DNA from: Macrostomum hystrix
Taxonomy: Eukaryota > Platyhelminthes > Macrostomidae
DNA length: 64,000 bases
Assembly: GCA_950097015.1 (NCBI GenBank)
Contig: CATNEN010000003.1
Span: forward strand, 8,599,501 to 8,663,500
Direction of reading: 5' to 3'
Shown here: piece after piece, positions 56,901-64,000 of the stretch
Layout of the letters: each line of letters starts with the position of its first letter
Numbering within the stretch: position 1 is the stretch's first letter
Program-made: the position numbers and the translations under genes
The notes under the pieces: generated by a model
Told to the model about the DNA's origin: nothing
Seen by the model: only the letters and a program-made list of their open reading frames with translations
Database searches by the model: none

Positions 56901-59307
56901 ACCATACCAAGTAGTAAAGGATAAATTAAAATCCCATGTAGCAGTTTGATCAATTGTGTAGGAATGTTCACATGCTTACAACTTGTGTGAACCAGTGCTA
57001 TGCTGTGGGCCCATTGGGCCATTGTGCAGTGATGTACCACCACTACATGCCAAGAGAATGGCCAGTGTGCATTGGTATGTGCCACTATATTCCAAGAAAA
57101 TTGCCAGTGTGCGCTGTACACACAGTATCAATTTTTTACGGTCACCTTTCTGACTATGGAGTATTAGACTAGCTGACAATCTAACATTCATTGATTATGG
57201 TAACAATGACAACTAAGACTAAGAGCTAATTGAGCTAAAATAATTATTTTTTGTTAAAGGGAAAGTTTTTAAGCAGAGAAGTTGTATTTTCTAGAATCCT
57301 ACACTTTTTTAAGTCAGTTTTCAGTGTACACTGTCTGTTGCATTTGTTTATGTACTTAACTAACAGAACTATCTTGAAAGTACTTTTTACAAGTTAAATA
57401 GGAGGTAGTCAGAAGCCACATTAAATGTATTAATCATGAATCTAGTATAGCATATTTCATTAAAGCCTGATTGCCATTCTAATGTGGAGAGATATCTGAC
57501 TGAGCTCTCAAATTAGGTGTCTGATTTTGGATAATCACCCTGATTGGATGTACTTCTAGGGCTATATCATAAAAAGGATAGCAAAAAAATAATAATTCAA
57601 AGTTCAAATAATTGTTTCTTAAATAAATGAAATAAATGAAATATTCAATAATAATAAAGCATTATTTGTTAAATTTTTATTTCAAATATCAATCATGAAA
57701 TAGCTAAAAAACCACAACTCACTTGATAACTTAATTTTTTCCTTAGCTATGCTTTTTTGATTAAAGAACATTCAAAATAGCAGCCTTTGCTAGCTATTTT
57801 AACAACTTATCTAGTCACTCACTTTTAAATATGAATTATTGGCTTTATCAAGCTATTGAATTAGCTATGTTTAAAATCTAAACCATTACTCTAAATGTTT
57901 TTAAATAGTATTTTTCTTGCTTTTTATATTGTATTAAGGTTTAAGGATATGCCTAAGAAATATAAATGGTGAGATAAAGCTTGGCAGATAAGTTATAAGC
58001 ATGTCAATGTAGTAATGGACTGTACTGGAAACACTTGATTAATCTAGGAAATTATATTATACTATATTGTTATAAATTGTCTACTTATATTGTTAATATT
58101 TATATATAATTTTCTTTAAAACTAAGTGTTAAGTTTTTATTTGTTTATTTTTTATAAAAGTATTTCATTTGTTCACTAGGCCCCAGGGTCATATAGGTTG
58201 CAGCTTACAGATCAAGTATTTTGCATCTGTTTCTATTTTGAATTGGATTTTATCTTTCAATATAACTCATTTAATCTGTGTTATAGAATGGAATCCATTA
58301 TAGAATTCTACTAGGCTATTGTAGTCCTTTTGGTATTTTAATTAGCCCCGGAAAGTGTTCCTTAGTCTAGCTTATCGATAAACTCAGCAATTTTTTATTT
58401 CAGAGTATTTCATAGATTTAATTAGTAGAAGGCACTAATTAGGACCATGTATAGGAACACTAGGTGAGACTGCATGGTTGCTTGTCATATCTACTAATCT
58501 ACAGAAGCATAGACAATCTTTTTCTGTAGCATTTTTAGCACTAGATGCTAGAAGATCAAGTATTTAACATTTTCTCACACAGATCTACATTTGACTCATG
58601 TTCAGTAAGATAGTTTAGTATTCAGCATGCCCTGAATTGGCTAGGTGAAATCCCTACACTGCTCCACAACATGCACAAGGCATAAAAATATCCACCTGCC
58701 TAAGACCCCAACACCATGCCATGGAATTTAAAGTTTCTATCATGGACTGTCTGTGATCTCACTGATTGGTTGACGGACTAGGGAAGAGTGTCCTACTGTT
58801 GAGCTTTACACAATATTGAGTGAAGCTGGATAAGCTAAATAAGAAAAATTGGCATCAGGGTGTCCAAAGTTGGCAGATGCCATTTGTTAAAGGTCCAGCA
58901 GCTCTGTCTTACATGAAGGTTTGTGACCACCAAAGATGGAGACCTTTGCAGTTAACCCAAAAATTTGTCTGGGATAAGTTAAATACATTTTTGTGCCTAC
59001 AAAAACATTTTTCCATTTTTTAGATTAGCAATTTTTAGCTATTCAATGGACTTAGTAGGCTAATAAACTGCTTTAACTCTTGGTTTTCTGGTCCATTGGT
59101 GTATGGTCACCTGGGCACATGGTCCATGTATGTTTTGGTCATTTGGTTTGGGCCGCTGCAGCCACCAAAATTTCTAAACCCACAGCTAGTGGAATCAGTT
59201 GTCGTGCTCAACGACGCGAGCTGTTTTTATCTGCGCTAAGATTCGAACTCCTGACTTCCGAATTCGCATAATTTTTCCCCAGGCACCAATGAGTAGATAA
59301 GTGAATG
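53924..59307. other. Long AT-rich stretch without recognisable genes
   Basis: The first part is upstream or intronic to hnRNP copy 2 and should include its promoter. Elsewhere I see only short unsupported frames. There is a two-copy ~53-bp repeat at about 57035-57120 (ccaagagaatggccagtgtg and its variant) and scattered AGGCCTA motifs. A possible minus-strand SINE head with a B box lies near 59225-59250. Confidence 0.35.
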
Positions 59308-59640
59308 AGGGGTCAGTGACAGAGCAGATCTAACGCGTTTGCCTCTCGCACCAAGGTCTCTGTGCCTGATTCCACGGCGAGGCCATATTCATTTGGAGTG
59401 CAGCCGCGGAGAGAAGGCTTGGTGGCTTGTCATGCAATTTACGCACTTAAGGGCCAACCTCCAATGCACAGTGAAAGTGTGCGCTGCCTAACGATGAGAA
59501 AGTCTTGGAAGATGTGTTAACTTGTGCCTGTCTATGTTATGTGTGCATGTGTGTTCAGAGTTCAGCGATATGGGCAGAGCTGCGGGTCTAGTGTCACCAA
59601 ATTATTTGCTTTTGTCCGCAGACCTGCATCAATTCTTGTT
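59308..59640 (+). mobile_element. tRNA-derived SINE, family A, near full length
   Basis: tRNA-like head (cagtgacagagcagatctaa, cctctcgcaccaaggtc, B box gcctgattccacgg). The body gcagccgcggagagaaggct follows, then gatgagaaagtct, the GT-rich stretch and the end gtctagtgtcaccaaattat. It is the best plus-strand copy for defining the consensus. Confidence 0.75.
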
Positions 59641-62159
59641 AATTTATTTTTTTTCTTTAGGTTTTATATAAGAGTATTGTCACCCATCCAAGTTTTTTGA
59701 TCTTTTGGTGCGGTTTTGAATCCCTTGCGGGTTGTGGAACTTGGGAAGTATCGAAAGGATAGTAAATTTAGCTATCGCAGCTGTCTATTCAGCAGCCTCT
59801 CTCCGTGAGATTGTCTCTATCATATCCAACCAATCGGCGCCAGTCTAGTCATTTATTTCCTTCTTATTTCACTCTCTCATGCCTCCCCTTTCAAATGGTG
59901 GACACTAGACAACTAGTTTGTTAAGGTGGGGGGTGAATAGTCACGTGTATGAATCACTTCGCAGTTATTGCAGTTTTTTCTTTGTATTTTGTACTAGAAA
60001 TTTAAAGGTTATCTATCGACTGTTAGGATTGTTAGGTGGAATTTGCGCATCTATCTTGCTGTGTCGTGTTAAATGTAACCGAATAAAAATATGCGGCTAG
60101 GAGATTTTCATCGGTCTCGCTCTCTCCATACATAATCCCTCAGAGTTTGCGCCAAGAAAGAGAGATCCTCTACTATGTTTCCTTGCCCATCAGCCAAAAG
60201 CGGAGGGTGGTAGTGCTGGCAATTCCGTTTCTCTTCTCTCCCCTCCTTCCTCGCGGCCTTTCAAACCAATATATATATATATATATATGTGCACAACCTA
60301 TGCGCCTTTTGCTTGGCTTGTGTGTTAGTCTGTTCAGTCAGGTTTTTTAGATTATATTAGCATATAGTCTAGAAGAAGATTTTTCCGTGGTAGGATAGAA
60401 ATCCAAGGCTAAGCTGAGAGGGATTTTCTAATCAGTCGATTGCGAATGGCTTAGCTTATCTATCCCTTCTAGATTACTCTGCTATTCGTTGAGTTGCAGT
60501 GTTTACTAGCATTGTACATTGTTATCCGAAATTTATTTATTTTGAGTTTTATGAAGAGAATTAGCTAATACCGCTACTGGCGCTTAAACTTAGAAGCAAC
60601 TTCCTTCCTTCCTGTTATATTTTGTGTATGCAAGGCCGATGCAAGTGAATTAACCTCTAGTATTGGAAGAGAATGAATGAGCCCTATGAGCCGTATTTTG
60701 CTTTTGTTAGGACAGGATTGCGGTGAGTGCGTGTGTGCGTGTTGGGATTTTTTAGGAATCGCAAATGATGGTTTTGGTGAGGAGTTCTAAGAGTTTGCTT
60801 TAAGAGGAGAGACTGGAAGAAGCGGGGCCTGGTTTTTTTAGACTAGTGCCGATATTGTGTGTGAGAGAGAGAAGAGAGTTAGCGGGACAGAAAATGGCTG
60901 AGAGAGTCGACAAGCGATGAGATTTTTGGGATGGGTAAAGGGTGGAATTTTTTTTTGAAGGGGGGAGAGAGTAAGCAAGAAATTGTCTGCAGTATGGAGA
61001 TGAGGGAGGTATGATGAGGCGGTGTTGAATTCGACACAAACTGACAGGGAAAATAAGGGATAGAGATTTAGACTCGGGAGGGATGGGAAGGAACTGTGGT
61101 CAAGAGGGGACCTGTTTAAGGGGGCTATGCAATGGCGAAGAAAATATTAGAGTTATTGGTGGATGCCTCAGAGAGTTAGTTACTCATAAACAGGCTCTAT
61201 AGTCATACTATTTTATTGATCTGGGCCGGCTAAGGCTATGATTTCTCTCCAGTTTTTTCCCAGCCTTCCATCCTCTCCTTCTCCCTTGGGGCCCGTATGT
61301 TCTCTCTCGCGGCATTTTTCCTATCCTTGAATAGGAAATTTCTGTCTCTAATCTGAGTCTGATTATTATTCTCTGTAGCGCCCCGTGCCAAATTTGCTTC
61401 AGCTTGCTTAGTTGCTTGCTTGCCGTTTCTCTTCCCCCCCTGTCACTCATCTAATAATCTAGTAAAATAGCCAGTGGTCATTGCTTAGGACAGCTACAGC
61501 TCTCTCTCAATCTCTCTGCCTCTTTGTGTCTTCTGTGCACTCAAATTAGCTCTCTTTAACTGCCTTCAGAATGTTAATTCGTCTTTTTCTTCCTTTGCTT
61601 TCGTTCTTTCTTTCTGCCTGACCCAAATTCGTCACTTTCACCCCGAACAATAACTTAATATTAAATATATTAACAGAATAGAGAACGAGCATTGAAGATC
61701 TATATTATACATAAAATTCAACAATTCAAAACTGGTGCACAAAACTTTTGTCTTTCTCTAGTTGGGTACGTTGTTAAACACATTGGCGCGAGTACAGTGT
61801 GCTTTTCCAGCAACAGACAGTCCTTCACCTACTTGTGAAACCCTCTGAAACTCAAAAGCTGATATAACACATTCACACTAGAATTCATTTATTTTTATTT
61901 GTGTGTGTGTTTGAGTACAATGCTTCAGAAATTGACCACAGAGGTTGGTTATAAAGAGAGAAGGAAAGTTATGTACACATTCAGCAGGTTTTTCTCTCTC
62001 TCCAATTTCTGCGCCTGTCAAATCTTTCATTGTGCCACTCTTCCCATCCTTTCCGACTTAGTCGCTCGCAATTTACAGCCTTGACTGCCGAAATATCATT
62101 TCTACTAGCAGTTTTTTTAGCTCTTCTACAATCAACTCTGACTTCATAGAGTTCACAGA
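59641..62159. other. Noncoding stretch with strand-asymmetric composition
   Basis: Includes an (AT)n microsatellite at 60269-60288, a purine-rich segment at about 60780-61120 and a pyrimidine-rich segment at about 61230-61640. No gene recognised. Confidence 0.35.
60269..60288. repeat. (AT)10 microsatellite
   Basis: Uninterrupted AT dinucleotides followed by gtgcac. Confidence 0.9.
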
Positions 62160-62460
62160 AGTACAATTAATTGACTCGTTCACAGAACTCATTACCCTGT
62201 ACAGTACCCTGACTCACTAATTGACTCAATCACAGTACCTGACTTACTAATTGACTCAATCACAGTACCCTGACTTACTAATTGACTCAATCACAGTACC
62301 CTGACTCACTAATTGACTCAAGCACAGTACCCTGACTCACTAATTGACTCAAGCACAGTACCCTGACTCACTAATTGACTCAAGCACAGTACCCTGACTC
62401 ACTAATTGACTCAATCACAGAACCCTGACTCATTAATTTACTCAATGACAGAACTCACTA
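62160..62460 (+). repeat. 31-bp minisatellite
   Basis: About nine copies of ctgactcactaattgactca followed by agcacagtacc (31 bp), more degenerate at both ends. Confidence 0.85.
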
Positions 62461-63395
62461 ACAAATTGACTCATTCAGTCGTTCACGCGAGTCTATGGGT
62501 GCAGTTCTTTTAAGATATTATAACTTATAAGATAGAATTAATAAATAACACAAAAGTAACACAGACGTATTTTCACGGTTCTGTCTGTCGTATCCCAACC
62601 CTCCTCTTGTCCCCAAACCTCTCTCGGCTCCAGCCAGATGTGCCAAGCCTGCATTGGGACACGTGTTTGCGCACCGCTAAATGGATAGAGCCGCATTAGA
62701 CTAGAGGGAGATGGAGAGAGTGTAGGATGCCAGAGTGCTAGAAAAATCCATCCCCACCCATTTTTCTGTCTAAGCATTGCCAAATTGAAATTTCCCTTTT
62801 CTCCGCATCAAGCTGTACAGTTATCTGCGTGCATGTGTGTGTGTGTATTAACCACATTTTCTTCTCTAGCCTTTGCCTTGCTTTTGAAAGCTTAGGGACT
62901 TTGCATTCCAATTTCTTAGATACTATCCACTGTACTTGATATTTTAAAGCTACAACTAAACGTATAAACTGTTACACATACTAAATGTTTGGAACTAGAA
63001 AATTATTCATATGCGATTATATACTTGCACCCTGGCCCTCTCTATTAGCTTGCTTCTATGTGTTGTTTCTTTCACTATTTCTGTGCAGTTCTATTCATTT
63101 TCTCTTTTAGAATTGTCGATTTTATTGTAGCCTGTGAGGCTGCTAAATGTCGGGTGATATTTGGTGTAACTATTTTTAGAATTAACACTGCTAATACATG
63201 AACACATCTTTTTGTGTTTGCAAGAAAATTATTACTTTAAGTAATAAGGATACTTTATAATGATGATTTATAATATTCTTCGAGTTTTTTATTATTAACT
63301 ATATTCACAATTTTTGGCAAGCAAATTATTTTAAAACTTCAGTCTAGCATGCACGTTTTTTATTATATTTTACTCTCTATCGAATGTACCTTTAC
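62461..63395. other. AT-rich noncoding stretch
   Basis: No gene recognised. Confidence 0.3.
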
Positions 63396-64000
63396 CTACC
63401 AAGTCAGTTTTATTTGCCATAAACCTAACTATATCTACCATCAAATCTATTATTTCTGCCACAAAAACTTTCTCATCTACGATAAAATATACTTTATGTT
63501 ACCATTAACTTACTGTATCCACCATTGAATCTACTTTATCTACCATGAACTGACTTTAGCTACCATCAACTACAATTTCTTGCATAAAATCTTCCTTATC
63601 TACTCTAAACTCTACTTTATCTACCATGAAATCTACTTTATCTACCATGAACTGACTTTAGCTACCATCAAATCTACAATTTCTTGCATAAAATCTTCCT
63701 TATCTACTCTAAAATCTACTTTATCTATCATGAAATCTACTTTATCTACAATTTCTTTCATAAAATCTTCCTTATCTACTCTAAAATCTACTTTATCTAC
63801 CATGAAATCTACTTTATCTACCATAAACCGACTTTAACTACCATTATATCTACAATTTCTTGCATAAAATCTTCCTTATCTGCTCTAAAATCTACTTTAT
63901 CTACCATGAAATCTACTTTATCTACCATAAACCGACTTTAACTACCATTATATCTACAATTTCTTGCATAAAATCTTCCTTATCTGCTCTAAAATCTACT
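63396..64000 (+). repeat. Minisatellite running off the window end
   Basis: A ~20-bp unit (tctactttatctaccatgaa) is arranged in longer blocks marked by acaatttcttgcataaaatc at about 63570, 63678, 63853 and 63956. The final blocks are almost identical to each other. The array is still running at 64000, so its true size is unknown. Confidence 0.85.

Noticed and set aside
56954-57191. Short frames with repeated Cys/His/Trp (possible secreted peptide)
   Set aside because: The region is a two-copy DNA repeat open on both strands, with no signal peptide or splice support.

Overview
The window is nuclear DNA of an animal, most likely a small invertebrate. The coding exons are GC-rich and sit in AT-rich introns and intergenic DNA. 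Splice sites are canonical GT-AG, short introns carry minisatellites, and tRNA-derived SINEs and a decayed non-LTR retrotransposon are present. The gene families are metazoan: TRP channel, INSM/nerfin zinc finger, TTK/Mps1 kinase, DHX36 helicase, PXMP2 and hnRNP A/B. A lophotrochozoan such as a flatworm would fit, but nothing in the sequence proves the lineage.

Layout. 1-5 kb is mostly noncoding, with one orphan exon-like segment at 1410-1514. 5.1-7.1 kb and 10.95-13.05 kb (minus strand) hold two tandem two-exon TRP-like channel genes. A broken retrotransposon reverse transcriptase and a 30-bp minisatellite lie between them. 15.8-16.5 kb (minus) holds an INSM/nerfin-type zinc finger gene. 17.3-23.2 kb is a nested inverted arrangement of two minisatellite families (A, B, B', A'). 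SINEs follow at 23.3-23.8 kb and a well-delimited TIR element at 26.76-27.31 kb. 28.5-33.6 kb (plus) is a TTK/Mps1-like kinase gene. One of its introns is a 2-kb 33-bp array, and the other contains a hAT-type MITE that carries a minisatellite. 33.9-35.1 kb is more of the same 16-bp minisatellite, and 36.3-38.2 kb is a 28-bp satellite. 38.4-44.5 kb (plus) is a seven-exon DHX36 (G-quadruplex helicase) gene. 45.3-48.6 kb (plus) is a four-exon PXMP2/Mpv17-family gene. 49.8-50.9 kb and 52.8-53.9 kb (minus) are two hnRNP A/B genes, each ending in a tiny terminal exon. From 54 kb to the end I see no gene, only a SINE, microsatellite and minisatellite arrays.

The genes are ordinary cellular genes with no shared pathway; DHX36 and the hnRNPs are both RNA-binding. 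The unusual content is structural. Tandem repeats fill roughly a fifth of the window by my estimate. Several sit inside introns, show higher-order periods, or recur at separate loci in opposite orientation. One 16-bp family lies inside a transposon bounded by an exact 8-bp target duplication. Both paralogous gene pairs show blocks of near identity next to strongly diverged segments, as expected from gene conversion.
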